NCBI GenBank assembly: GCA_045113475.1
Contig: JBGUIY010000199.1
Location: forward strand, 1-9,588
Source of the DNA: UBA4246 sp045113475
GTDB taxonomy: Bacteria; Bacillota; Clostridia; Christensenellales; Aristaeellaceae
DNA length: 9,588 bases
Direction of reading: 5' to 3'
The notes beneath the pieces were generated by a model that saw nothing but the letters and a program-made list of their open reading frames with translations, made no database searches and was not told the origin of the DNA. Both the position numbers and the translations under genes were made by a program. This document shows, one piece after another, positions 1-5,608 of this stretch (positions are counted from its first letter, which is position 1; the number at the start of each line of letters is the position of its first letter).

Positions 1-128
1 CCAAAGCTCAGGGCTGCAGGGAATTTGCCAGCGACTGCGAACTGGACAACACGGACAGCCAGCGTTTTCATCAGGCTGCCGGCTTTGCGGAAGCCAACCG
101 GATCGTGGCGTATGTGAAGAAGCTGTGA
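1..128 (+). CDS. AAC(6')-like GNAT acetyltransferase, C-terminal fragment (5' end outside window)
   Basis: The frame is open from the left edge (codons begin at base 3) and ends at TGA 126-128, giving about 41 residues. The visible segments EFASDCELDN, SQRFHQAAGF and NRIVAYVKKL match the C-terminal pattern of aminoglycoside 6'-N-acetyltransferases of the GNAT fold: EFASD, then a DN, a His, GF, and a final basic YxKK stretch. That family moves an acetyl group from acetyl-CoA to the 6'-amine of aminoglycosides. Many chromosomal relatives have no proven drug substrate, so resistance is not claimed. The acetyl-CoA site lies upstream of the window. The gene is followed after 58 bases by another acetyltransferase on the same strand and may start the same operon. 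The family call is fairly sure; the substrate is unknown. Confidence 0.75.
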   Translation, partial: KAQGCREFASDCELDNTDSQRFHQAAGFAEANRIVAYVKKL

Positions 129-186
129 TCCGTCGCGGAGCTGTTATGAGGTTCTGTGTCGTCATCCGGAGACAGGAGTAAAAACC

Positions 187-720
187 ATGATAGAGACTGA
201 ACGCCTGCTTTTGCGCGAATACACCAGGGACGATTTTGACGCCCTGTATGAAATCATATCCGATCCGGAAACGATGGCGCACTATCCCAGGCCCTATGAT
301 CAAAACGGCACCCGGCGGTGGATCAGCTGGAGCCTGGAGAATTACGCCAGATACGGATTCGGCCTGTGGGCAATGGTACTGAAGGAAACGGGAGGATTCA
401 TCGGGGACTGCGGGCTGCCCCTGCAGAACATCGACGGGGAGATGCTGCCGGAGATCGGCTATCATGTCCATAAGAAATACTGGCGGCGCGGTTTTGCGAA
501 GGAAGCGGCCCGTGCCGTGCGGGACTGGGCGTTCCTGAACACGGATTATAACGCGCTGTATTCCTACATGAACCATACCAACGAGGGCTCCCGGCGCACC
601 GCCATGGCCAACGGCATGAAAAAGGTAAAGGAATACCCTGATTCGGAAGGCAGCGTCTCCTGCGTCTACGCGATCACCCGTGAGGAATGGGAGCAGCTGC
701 GGCAGCAGGGCAGAACATGA
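187..720 (+). CDS. GNAT family N-acetyltransferase, RimJ/RimL type
   Basis: A 177-residue protein, the usual size for single-domain RimJ/RimL acetyltransferases. It opens with the family signature ETERLLLREYTRDDFDAL (residues 3-20), which forms the first strand and helix. A central strand region (about 60-78) is followed by the acetyl-CoA-binding segment YWRRGFAKEAARA (98-110), equivalent to the Q/RxxGxG/A loop and its helix. Late in the fold, NHTNEGSRRTAMANGMKKV (129-147) resembles the usual N..S....E..GF stretch. These enzymes acetylate protein N-termini or small amines; the substrate cannot be read from the sequence. The ATG has a GGAG-type binding site in GGAGACAGGAG just upstream. The next gene starts 16 bases after the stop, so the genes are probably cotranscribed. 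Family certain, function generic. Confidence 0.9.
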   Translation: MIETERLLLREYTRDDFDALYEIISDPETMAHYPRPYDQNGTRRWISWSLENYARYGFGLWAMVLKETGGFIGDCGLPLQNIDGEMLPEIGYHVHKKYWRRGFAKEAARAVRDWAFLNTDYNALYSYMNHTNEGSRRTAMANGMKKVKEYPDSEGSVSCVYAITREEWEQLRQQGRT

Positions 721-736
721 CATACCGGAGAAAAAA

Positions 737-1237
737 ATGATGAAAACCGTCGAGATCCTGGGAGCGAACCGTTTTGAAACCTTTTCCAAAACCCATGTGG
801 GCAGCCGGGCTGTGGTCGTCCGCGACGGTTTGATCCTGCTTTCCCATGAAACGATACCGGGCTGGTGGCTGATCCCCGGCGGCGGCACGGAGGAGGGCGA
901 AACGCCGGAAGCATGCTGTATCCGGGAAGTGGAAGAAGAAACAGGTTTCATCGTGAAACCCCTGCGGCAGTTCCTCACGCTGTATGAATACTATGAGGAA
1001 TACCGGTATATCAGCCATTATTTTGTCTGCGGGATCATAGGCACAGGGCAGATGCGCCTGACGGACGCGGAAAAACGCCGGGGCCTTGAACCGCAGTGGC
1101 TCCCGCTTGAGGACGCGGTCGGCATATTTTCCCGCCATCAGGAATATGCAGGCATCCATGAGGAGCAGCGGGGATCCTACCTGCGGGAATATACCGCCCT
1201 GAAGGAGTATCTGGCGTTCCGGAGATCAGCGGTTTGA
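737..1237 (+). CDS. Nudix hydrolase
   Basis: Starting at ATG 737 the protein has 166 residues, normal for a single Nudix domain. A complete Nudix box lies at residues 49-71 and fits GX5EX7REUXEEXGU: GGTEEGE, seven residues, then REVEEETGF. The glutamates of REVEEE bind the divalent metal. The family hydrolyses nucleoside diphosphates linked to another group (such as damaged dNTPs, ADP-ribose or dinucleotide polyphosphates); the substrate is not predictable here. An in-frame ATG at 680 lies inside the upstream acetyltransferase and has no binding site, whereas 737 (or the adjacent ATG 740) sits a few bases after CCGGAG. The stop precedes the methyltransferase start by 17 bases. The neighbours suggest a shared accessory operon. 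Confidence 0.9.
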   Translation: MMKTVEILGANRFETFSKTHVGSRAVVVRDGLILLSHETIPGWWLIPGGGTEEGETPEACCIREVEEETGFIVKPLRQFLTLYEYYEEYRYISHYFVCGIIGTGQMRLTDAEKRRGLEPQWLPLEDAVGIFSRHQEYAGIHEEQRGSYLREYTALKEYLAFRRSAV

Positions 1238-1254
1238 AAAAAGGAGTACCGAGA

Positions 1255-1986
1255 ATGAGCAGCATCGGGAAATACCGGCAATACTTTACAAAAGATTATC
1301 TGATGGGGCCGAATTCATTCCGCCTGCTGGATGAGCTGATCCGCAGAAAGCCGTCGGACGTCCGGTTTCACCGGACGCTGGATCTGGGATGCGGATATGC
1401 CCTGACATCCCTGTTCATCGCCAATGAAACGGACGCGGATTACGTGTATGCCTGCGATCTGTGGATCCCCGCATCGGAAAACTACCGGAGGATCCGGGAC
1501 AGCCATCTGGAGGACATAATCATTCCGATCCACGGCGACGCCATGGACATGCCCTTTGCTCATGAATACTTTGACGCGGTCGTCAGCGTCGACGCCTATC
1601 ATTACTTCGGCTGCAGGGAAGGCGTATTTGCCGAAAAGATCCTGCCGTTTGTCAAAAAAGGCGGTTATGTGATGATCGCCGTCCCGGGACTAAAGGAACA
1701 GCCCGCAGGTGAATTGAAACAGTTGTTTGAAACCTGGGCCGAAGGGGACGACGCACAGCTGTTCAAAACAGCGGCCTGGTGGGAAGAACTCCTGAAAAAC
1801 GAATGTGCCGAAACGTGCGATATCACCGTGAAGGAAGCGGAATGCTTTGACATTGCCTGGCAGGAGTGGTTTGATTCGGGGCATGAATACGGCATCCGCG
1901 ACAAAGAATTCCTGCAAAAAGGACTGGACAGGATCCTGAACTTTGTACTGATCTACGTCAGAAAGAACCAGGGAACCACTGATTAA
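1255..1986 (+). CDS. Class I SAM-dependent methyltransferase
   Basis: A 243-residue protein with a Rossmann-fold methyltransferase core. Motif I is LDLGCGYA (residues 42-49), the glycine loop that holds S-adenosylmethionine. YACDLW further on supplies the acidic residue at the end of strand 2, HGDAMDMPF is the usual GDA...PF motif, and FDAVVSVDAYHYFG is the motif IV strand and post-motif. FVKKGGYVMIAVPG matches the LKPGG strand 5 region. The C-terminal third is more divergent and probably sets substrate choice, which cannot be inferred. The start is ATG 1255 because AAAGGAG lies 8 bases before it; an in-frame TTG at 1234 overlaps the previous stop and lacks a binding site. It is the last gene of the run. 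I see no clear terminator after it. Confidence 0.85.
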   Translation: MSSIGKYRQYFTKDYLMGPNSFRLLDELIRRKPSDVRFHRTLDLGCGYALTSLFIANETDADYVYACDLWIPASENYRRIRDSHLEDIIIPIHGDAMDMPFAHEYFDAVVSVDAYHYFGCREGVFAEKILPFVKKGGYVMIAVPGLKEQPAGELKQLFETWAEGDDAQLFKTAAWWEELLKNECAETCDITVKEAECFDIAWQEWFDSGHEYGIRDKEFLQKGLDRILNFVLIYVRKNQGTTD

Positions 1987-2278
1987 TCCGGCGGTCTCTC
2001 AATTCGCCAACTGAAACCTCATTTATTACTCCGGCAACCAAATATTGCCAGAATCTGCTTGTCCAAAGGGCCGGGTGCTTTGTCATCGTCAGTCGCCGAT
2101 GCTCCGGCATCGCCTCCTTCCTCTTCCGCGCAATCCAGCCTTTGTCCGGCATATCTTCTTGGCAACATTTAATTGCCGGAGCAATAATCAGCGTTTCCTT
2201 ATTTGTTCGGAAGGCTGAAAAGACGATACATTGCGCCAGATTATTCTCATAATCCAACCGCCATGGTACATCATACAT
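1958..2278 (-). CDS. Doubtful 106-codon ORF over a palindromic region
   Basis: The frame opens with ATG at 2278, preceded 10 bases upstream by a GGAGGGG stretch that would be a good ribosome binding site. I recognise no domain. It includes segments such as WRLDYENNLAQCIVFSAF, later AIKCCQEDMPDKGW, and an arginine/lysine-rich middle. It runs through both arms of the imperfect palindrome described below and overlaps the end of the methyltransferase gene on the opposite strand by 29 bases. The apparent binding site lies in the outer edge of the left repeat of the GIY-YIG unit, so it may be coincidence. I think it more likely an open frame through a repeat or RNA element than a gene, but a small hypothetical protein cannot be excluded. 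Confidence 0.17.
   Translation of the reverse strand: MYDVPWRLDYENNLAQCIVFSAFRTNKETLIIAPAIKCCQEDMPDKGWIARKRKEAMPEHRRLTMTKHPALWTSRFWQYLVAGVINEVSVGELRDRRINQWFPGSF
2023..2187. repeat. Large imperfect palindrome (fold-back or MITE-like element, or RNA stem-loop)
   Basis: Arm 2023-2053 and arm 2156-2187 are inverted copies: TTATTACTCCGGCAA against TTATTGCTCCGGCAA, then AAATATTGCCA against AAATGTTGCCA, about 26 of 30 positions matching. A small perfect hairpin, CGATGC-tccg-GCATCG (2097-2112), sits at the same centre of symmetry near 2105. Weaker mirrored similarity fills the interior (TGC...AAAGG...TGC on both sides) and continues outward to about 1993 and 2224. The four substitutions in the main arms would all be G-U wobble pairs in a minus-strand RNA. 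This stretch fills most of the 488-base gap after the methyltransferase; the rest of the gap is the left GIY-YIG repeat and a promoter. Confidence 0.6.
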
Positions 2279-2288
2279 ATTCGGAGAT

Positions 2289-2353
2289 CCCCTCCAATGT
2301 CATCCTGACCCGCCCCGCCCGCGCTAGCGGGGCGAGCGAAGGATCCGTTTTGT
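2289..2353 (+). repeat. Palindromic repeat, left copy, flanking the GIY-YIG gene
   Basis: This copy contains ATGTCATCCTGA (2297-2308), a GC-rich hairpin CGCCCCGC / GCGGGGCG (2311-2318 and 2327-2334) and GCGAAGGATCC then GTTTTGT. The same border sequences appear in the opposite orientation at 2834-2897. Elements of the form TCATCCTGAGC...GCGAAGGATC are, from memory, common dispersed repeats in bacterial genomes; no database check was possible. Confidence 0.75.
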
Positions 2354-2398
2354 GGCATGTTCCATAGCGCATTTCCGGAAGAAACAACTGCTGTCCTC

Positions 2399-2427
2399 TT
2401 GTCAAACGCAATTTGTCAGGGTATAGT
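2399..2427 (+). promoter_or_regulatory. Promoter of the GIY-YIG gene
   Basis: TTGTCA (2399-2404), a 17-base spacer and TATAGT (2422-2427) form a near-consensus vegetative promoter. A start near 2434 would give a 5' leader of about 40 bases before ATG 2475. Confidence 0.6.
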
Positions 2428-2474
2428 ATTCATGGCTGAACAAGAAAAACATCATTAAAGAAGGATCACCGGCA

Positions 2475-2783
2475 ATGCGCATTCATCAATACTATGTATA
2501 CATCCTGACCAACTGGAATAACCATGTGCTATACACCGGGGTGACGAACGATCTTGAACGGCGTCTGTACGAGCATCGTCATGGCGTAAACGAGGGATTC
2601 AGCAAGAGGTACAATACGCATAAGCTCGTGTATTATGCGGATTTCCATAACACAGAGGATGCAATCGCTTATGAAAAGACAATCAAAGGCTGGACGCGCG
2701 CGAAGAAGAATGCGCTGATTGAGGAGCAGAATCCATACTGGAAGGATCTGAGCGCCGATTGGCCGGAGTGGATAAGGGAATAA
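2475..2783 (+). CDS. Small GIY-YIG domain nuclease (COG2827/YhbQ-like)
   Basis: A 102-residue protein made almost entirely of one GIY-YIG domain. The signature appears as YYVYIL (6-11) and YTGVTNDLERRLYEH (20-34), with the catalytic Tyr pair and the Arg of the DLERR helix. Then come GFSKRYNTHKLVYY and the conserved EDAIAYEKTIKGWTRAKK helix with its metal-binding Glu, ending in IEEQNPYWKDLS. The fold is shared with UvrC and homing endonucleases, but these short stand-alone proteins lack DNA-recognition domains and their role is poorly known; some cut branched or damaged DNA. AAGAAGG lies about 10 bases before the ATG. The gene is alone, has its own promoter and is flanked by inverted copies of one repeat. 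Family certain, cellular role unknown. Confidence 0.92.
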   Translation: MRIHQYYVYILTNWNNHVLYTGVTNDLERRLYEHRHGVNEGFSKRYNTHKLVYYADFHNTEDAIAYEKTIKGWTRAKKNALIEEQNPYWKDLSADWPEWIRE

Positions 2784-2833
2784 GAATACTCTCCCGATAT
2801 GTTCTGTGCTCCGATGCTGGGTCATTGTAGAAC

Positions 2834-2897
2834 AACAGAACAGATCCTTCGCAGGCGCTACGCTGCCGCTCCGCTGGCTCAGGATGACATAGAGGGG
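2834..2897 (-). repeat. Palindromic repeat, right copy (inverted relative to the left)
   Basis: Read on the minus strand it gives CCCCTCT, ATGTCATCCTGA, a GC-rich hairpin core, GCGAAGGATC and GTTCTGT, matching the borders of the left copy. The hairpin core differs in sequence from the left one, as expected if structure rather than sequence is kept. Confidence 0.75.
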
Positions 2898-2973
2898 TGA
2901 GTGCTTCCTTTGTTTGGTTATTTGTCCGTAAGAAAAACGGTGATTCATCACGCCTGCTCAATCGCATAATCAC

Positions 2974-3004
2974 AAAAAAGATGGCCTGTCACGCCATCTT
3001 TTTT
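2974..3004. terminator. Bidirectional rho-independent terminator
   Basis: AAAAAAGATGGC (2974-2985) and GCCATCTTTTTT (2993-3004) form a perfect 12-bp inverted repeat around a 7-base loop, with a U-run for either strand. It lies 30 bases past the cysK stop (minus strand) and also ends transcription coming from the GIY-YIG side. Confidence 0.93.
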
Positions 3005-3033
3005 GAATATATCCTGCGCTCTTTGCCTTCCCG

Positions 3034-3966
3034 TCACTCCGTGAACAGCGGGGTGGAATAATACCGGTCGCCGCTGTCGGGGAGGAGGGCGACGATGACC
3101 TTGCCCTTGTTTTCAGGCCGTTTGGCCAGGGTGATCGCGCCGAAAAGGGCGGCGCCGGAGGAGATGCCGACGGAAATGCCCTCTTTCCTCGCCAGCAGCT
3201 TCGCGGTGGCGAAGGCGTCCTGGTTGGAGGCTTTGAACACCTCGTCGTAGACCTTCGTGTTCAGCACGTCCGGCACGAAGCCCGCGCCGATGCCCTGGAT
3301 CTTGTGGGCGCCGCTGCGGCCCTCGGACAGTACCGGAGAATCCTCCGGCTCCAGGGCGACCACCTTCACCGCGGGGTTCTGCTCCTTCAGGTATTCCCCC
3401 GTACCGGTCACGGTGCCGCCGGTGCCCACGCCGGCAATGAAGATATCCACCTTGCCGTCCGTATCGCGCCAGATCTCGGGGCCGGTGGTGGCCTTGTGAA
3501 TGGCGGGGTTGGCCGGGTTCACAAACTGCCCGGGAATAAAGCTGTTCGGGATCTCCTGCGCCAGCTCGTTTGCCCTGGCGATGGCGCCCTTCATCCCCTT
3601 GGCGCCTTCAGTGAGCACGAGCTCGGCGCAGTATGCCTTCAGGATGTTCCGACGCTCCACACTCATGGTTTCCGGCATGGTCAGAATGATGCGGTAGCCC
3701 TTCGCCGCAGCGATGGCGGCCAGGCCGATGCCGGTATTGCCGGAGGTGGGCTCGATGATCACGGAACCTTCCTTCAGCAGGCCCTTCGCCTCGGCGTCCT
3801 CGATCATCGCCTTGGCGATGCGGTCCTTCACGCTGCCGGCGGGGTTGAAGTATTCCAGCTTCACCAGGACGGTCGCTTCCAGTCCCAGCGCTTTTTCAAT
3901 GTTCGCCACCTCCACCAGGGGCGTGTTGCCGATCAGACCCAGAGTGCCCTGATAAATCTTAGACAT
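3034..3966 (-). CDS. cysK: Cysteine synthase A (O-acetylserine sulfhydrylase)
   Basis: A 310-residue fold-type II PLP enzyme that condenses O-acetylserine with sulfide to make L-cysteine in the cytoplasm. The start region, GLIGNTPLVEV (10-20), is typical. PLP Lys47 lies in NPAGSVKDRIA. The substrate loop TSGNTG is at 74-79, and the phosphate-binding GVGTGGT at 179-185. EPEDSPVLSEG (206-216) and HKIQGIGAGFVP (221-232) fit CysK, and PDSGDRYYST (296-305) closes the domain. Length and all key residues are normal. AAAGGAAGG precedes the ATG. The gene starts 16 bases after the metY stop, with its binding site directly behind that stop, so it is the second gene of a metY-cysK operon. No serine acetyltransferase (cysE) lies in the window. 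A terminator follows. Confidence 0.97.
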   Translation of the reverse strand: MSKIYQGTLGLIGNTPLVEVANIEKALGLEATVLVKLEYFNPAGSVKDRIAKAMIEDAEAKGLLKEGSVIIEPTSGNTGIGLAAIAAAKGYRIILTMPETMSVERRNILKAYCAELVLTEGAKGMKGAIARANELAQEIPNSFIPGQFVNPANPAIHKATTGPEIWRDTDGKVDIFIAGVGTGGTVTGTGEYLKEQNPAVKVVALEPEDSPVLSEGRSGAHKIQGIGAGFVPDVLNTKVYDEVFKASNQDAFATAKLLARKEGISVGISSGAALFGAITLAKRPENKGKVIVALLPDSGDRYYSTPLFTE

Positions 3967-3982
3967 AAACTGTACCTTCCTT

Positions 3983-5269
3983 TCAGCCGTTCACGGCGGC
4001 AAAGCCGTTTTCAAGATCCTGAATGATATCGTCGATGTGCTCGGTGCCGATGGAGAGACGGATGGTGTTGGGCCTGATGCCCTGATCCAGCAGCTCCGAC
4101 TCGGAAAGCTGGGAGTGCGTGGTGGAGGCGGGATGGATCACCAGACTCTTCACGTCCGCCACGTTGGCCAGCAGGGAAAAGATCTGAAGGCTGTCGATGA
4201 ATTTCCAGGCCTCCGCCTGGCCGCCCTTGATCTCAAAGGTGAAGATCGACGCGCCGCCCTTGGGGAAATACTTCTCATACAGCGCGTGATCCGGATGATC
4301 CGGCAGGGACGGGTGATTCACCTTTTCGACCTGCGGATGGCCAGCCAGGTATTCCACCACCTTTTTGGTGTTCTCCGCGTGCCGTTCCAGGCGGAGCGAC
4401 AGGGTCTCCACCCCCTGCAGGAGCAGGAAAGCGTTGAACGGGGAGATCGCCGCTCCGGTATCCCTCAGCAGGATGGCCCGGATATAGGTGACGAAGGCCG
4501 CAGGGCCCGCCGCGTCGTAGAACGAGACGCCGTGGTAGCTGGGATTCGGCTCTGCGATGTTCGGGTACTTCCCGCTGGCGCGCCAGTCAAACCTGCCGGA
4601 CTCCACGATGATGCCGCCCAGGGTGGTGCCGTGGCCGCCGATGAACTTGGTGGCGGAGTGCACCACGATGTCCGCGCCGTGCTCGATGGGCCGGATCAGG
4701 AAAGGCGTTCCGAAAGTGTTGTCCACCACCACCGGCAGCCCGTGCCGGTGCGCGATCTCAGCAATGGCGTCGATGTCCGGGATATCGCTGTTCGGGTTGC
4801 CCAGCGTCTCCAGGTACACCGCCCGCGTATTGTCCCGGATGGCGCCTTCGACCTCAGCCAGGTCGTGTGCGTTCACGAAGGTGGTTTCGATGCCGTACTG
4901 GGGCAGGGTGTGGGCCAGCAGATTGTAGCTGCCGCCGTATATGGTCTTCTGGGCCACGATATGGCCCTGATTCGCGGCCAGCGCCTGGATGGTATAGGCG
5001 ATCGCCGCCGCGCCGGAGGCCAGGGCCAGGGCCGCGCTGCCGCCCTCCAGGGCCGCAAGGCGCTTTTCAAGCACTTCCTGGGTGGAGTTGGTCAGCCTGC
5101 CGTAGATATTGCCCGCATCCGCGAGGCCGAAACGGTCGGCGGCGTGCCGGCTGTTGTGAAAAACATAGGACGTGGTCTGGTAGATCGGCACGGCGCGGGC
5201 GTCCGTTGCCGGATCCGCCTGCTCCTGCCCCACGTGCAGCTGCAGAGTCTCGAATTTATAGCCGCTCAT
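3983..5269 (-). CDS. metY: O-acetylhomoserine sulfhydrylase (aminocarboxypropyltransferase)
   Basis: A 428-residue enzyme of the Cys/Met metabolism PLP family, which makes homocysteine from O-acetylhomoserine and sulfide. The N-terminal FETLQLHVGQEQADPATDAR and PIYQTTSYVF (28-37) are characteristic of the OAH branch. YGRLTNSTQEVLEKRLAALEGG (56-77) holds the phosphate-binding Tyr and Arg of the neighbouring subunit. VVVDNTFGTP (180-189) has Asp183, and HSATKFIGGHGTTLGG (204-219) has the PLP Lys208. The C-terminal NVADVKSLVIHPASTTH is also diagnostic. A length of about 430 is typical of MetY, against about 380-400 for cystathionine synthases and lyases. AAGGAG lies 8 bases before the ATG. It is the first gene of the operon, preceded by its own promoter and a long structured leader. 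Some members also accept O-acetylserine. Confidence 0.95.
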   Translation of the reverse strand: MSGYKFETLQLHVGQEQADPATDARAVPIYQTTSYVFHNSRHAADRFGLADAGNIYGRLTNSTQEVLEKRLAALEGGSAALALASGAAAIAYTIQALAANQGHIVAQKTIYGGSYNLLAHTLPQYGIETTFVNAHDLAEVEGAIRDNTRAVYLETLGNPNSDIPDIDAIAEIAHRHGLPVVVDNTFGTPFLIRPIEHGADIVVHSATKFIGGHGTTLGGIIVESGRFDWRASGKYPNIAEPNPSYHGVSFYDAAGPAAFVTYIRAILLRDTGAAISPFNAFLLLQGVETLSLRLERHAENTKKVVEYLAGHPQVEKVNHPSLPDHPDHALYEKYFPKGGASIFTFEIKGGQAEAWKFIDSLQIFSLLANVADVKSLVIHPASTTHSQLSESELLDQGIRPNTIRLSIGTEHIDDIIQDLENGFAAVNG

Positions 5270-5297
5270 GCCTGATTCTCCTTTTTTAGTTTGATTT

Positions 5298-5327
5298 GAC
5301 GCCGAAAAAATGACCGGCGTCTTTTTT
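5298..5327 (+). terminator. Plus-strand terminator that doubles as a competing hairpin
   Basis: GACGCCG (5298-5304) and CGGCGTC (5315-5321) enclose a 10-base loop and are followed by TTTTTT (5322-5327), a good terminator for plus-strand transcripts. No plus-strand gene is visible upstream of it. On the minus strand the same hairpin traps the 3' arm of the metY leader terminator, so it may act there as an antiterminator. Confidence 0.5.
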
Positions 5328-5339
5328 GGAAACGTCGGT
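5305..5339 (-). terminator. Rho-independent terminator inside the metY leader
   Basis: On the minus strand ACCGACGT (5339-5332) pairs with ACGCCGGT (5320-5313), seven pairs and one mismatch around an 11-base loop, followed by CA and TTTTTT (5310-5305). It lies about 36 bases before metY, where an attenuator would be expected. Confidence 0.55.
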
Positions 5340-5432
5340 GCCTTTCGATGCTGGCTTCAGACAGCGTGCTGTAAAACTGTGCACAGACCGGCCGGCAGCA
5401 GATGAGCCTCAGCGTTGTGCAGGATACGCGCG

Positions 5433-5540
5433 CTAATGTGAATCCTGTATCAGCGCTCCCGGACACAAGGCGTATGCCCGGGAGTTGCGCATTCGACATC
5501 GCATGGCTGCACGCTCGCTGTTGATGACTGTACCGGACAC
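5433..5540 (-). CDS. Short leader ORF upstream of metY (35 codons)
   Basis: A GTG start at 5540 is preceded at 8 bases by GGAAGGAGG (5557-5549), the strongest binding site in the leader. The frame gives 35 residues and ends at TAG 5433-5435. It begins (M)SGTVINSERAAMRCRMRNS and contains two Cys (residues 15 and 26), three codons that give Met if the GTG start is counted, and six Arg. Cys26 lies in the loop of hairpin 1 and the stop in the loop of hairpin 2. A leader peptide whose translation senses cysteine, methionine or arginine-tRNA supply for the metY-cysK operon is plausible, though cysteine codons are not clustered. I do not recognise the peptide. It does not overlap metY, which starts 163 bases further on. 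Confidence 0.5.
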   Translation of the reverse strand: MSGTVINSERAAMRCRMRNSRAYALCPGALIQDSH

Positions 5541-5573
5541 TTCTGACGCCTCCTTCCAGGATGAATTGAACAC

Positions 5574-5602
5574 AATATATCAGTATTTAACTACTATGTC
5601 AA
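5574..5602 (-). promoter_or_regulatory. metY-cysK promoter
   Basis: On the minus strand TTGACA (5602-5597), a 17-base spacer and TATATT (5579-5574). It begins a few bases after the iscU stop, with no terminator between, so isc read-through could also feed metY-cysK. Confidence 0.8.
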
Positions 5603-5607
5603 TAGGT
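5583..5607. promoter_or_regulatory. Candidate operator, metY copy
   Basis: On the plus strand CTACTATGTCAATAGGT (5591-5607) is identical over 17 bases to the iscS copy at 7240-7256. It also carries an imperfect dyad, GTATT-N13-AATAG (5583-5605). It covers the -35 box, which suggests repression by steric block. Size and context fit an Rrf2-family regulator (IscR or CymR type); the regulator is not in the window. Confidence 0.6.
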
Positions 5608-5608
5608 T

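Larger units (their letters stand above)
2289..2897 (+). mobile_element. Candidate cassette: GIY-YIG gene between inverted repeats
   Basis: About 600 bases bounded by two inverted copies of a palindromic repeat. They contain a promoter (2399-2427), a GIY-YIG nuclease gene (2475-2783) and little else. The outer edges also match: CCCCTC followed by ATGTCATCCTGA on both sides, with a one-base difference in length. No target-site duplication is evident. A nuclease gene inside its own repeats would fit a self-spreading or repeat-dispersing element, analogous to REP-associated transposases, but movement is inferred from the arrangement only. Confidence 0.45.
5270..5567 (-). promoter_or_regulatory. 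Structured metY leader, candidate attenuator
   Basis: About 300 nt separate the predicted transcription start from metY. In transcript order they hold a strong binding site and a 35-codon leader ORF; hairpin 1, CTCCCGG/CCGGGAG (5478-5484 with 5456-5462); hairpin 2, CAGGAT/ATCCTG (5442-5447 with 5420-5425); a terminator with six U (5305-5339); and a 7-bp hairpin that uses the same 3' arm as the terminator. The leader ORF covers hairpin 1 and stops in the loop of hairpin 2, so ribosome position could decide folding. I see no T-box consensus (AGGGTGG...ACCGCG) and no recognisable SAM riboswitch core. Confidence 0.55.

Noticed and set aside
2281..2900. CRISPR array suggested by the repeated palindromic motifs
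   Set aside because: Only two copies, in opposite orientation and separated by a gene, with no spacer pattern.
2529..2951. 140-codon minus-strand frame across the GIY-YIG gene
   Set aside because: Antisense to a clear GIY-YIG domain and it reads through the right repeat; not a plausible protein.
3304..4026. Open plus-strand frame of 240 codons over cysK
   Set aside because: Antisense shadow of cysK; composition is biased and no domain is visible.
4037..5275. Open plus-strand frame of 412 codons over metY
   Set aside because: Antisense shadow of metY, with no recognisable domain or binding site.
5266..5499. 77-codon minus-strand frame overlapping the metY start by ATGA
   Set aside because: The overlap looks like translational coupling, but the start has no binding site, the product is a basic low-complexity string, and the strong binding site in this leader serves another frame (5433-5540).
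5270..5600. T-box or S-box riboswitch before metY
   Set aside because: The usual regulators for such genes were looked for, but neither the T-box AGGGTGG/ACCGCG core nor a SAM-riboswitch core could be found.
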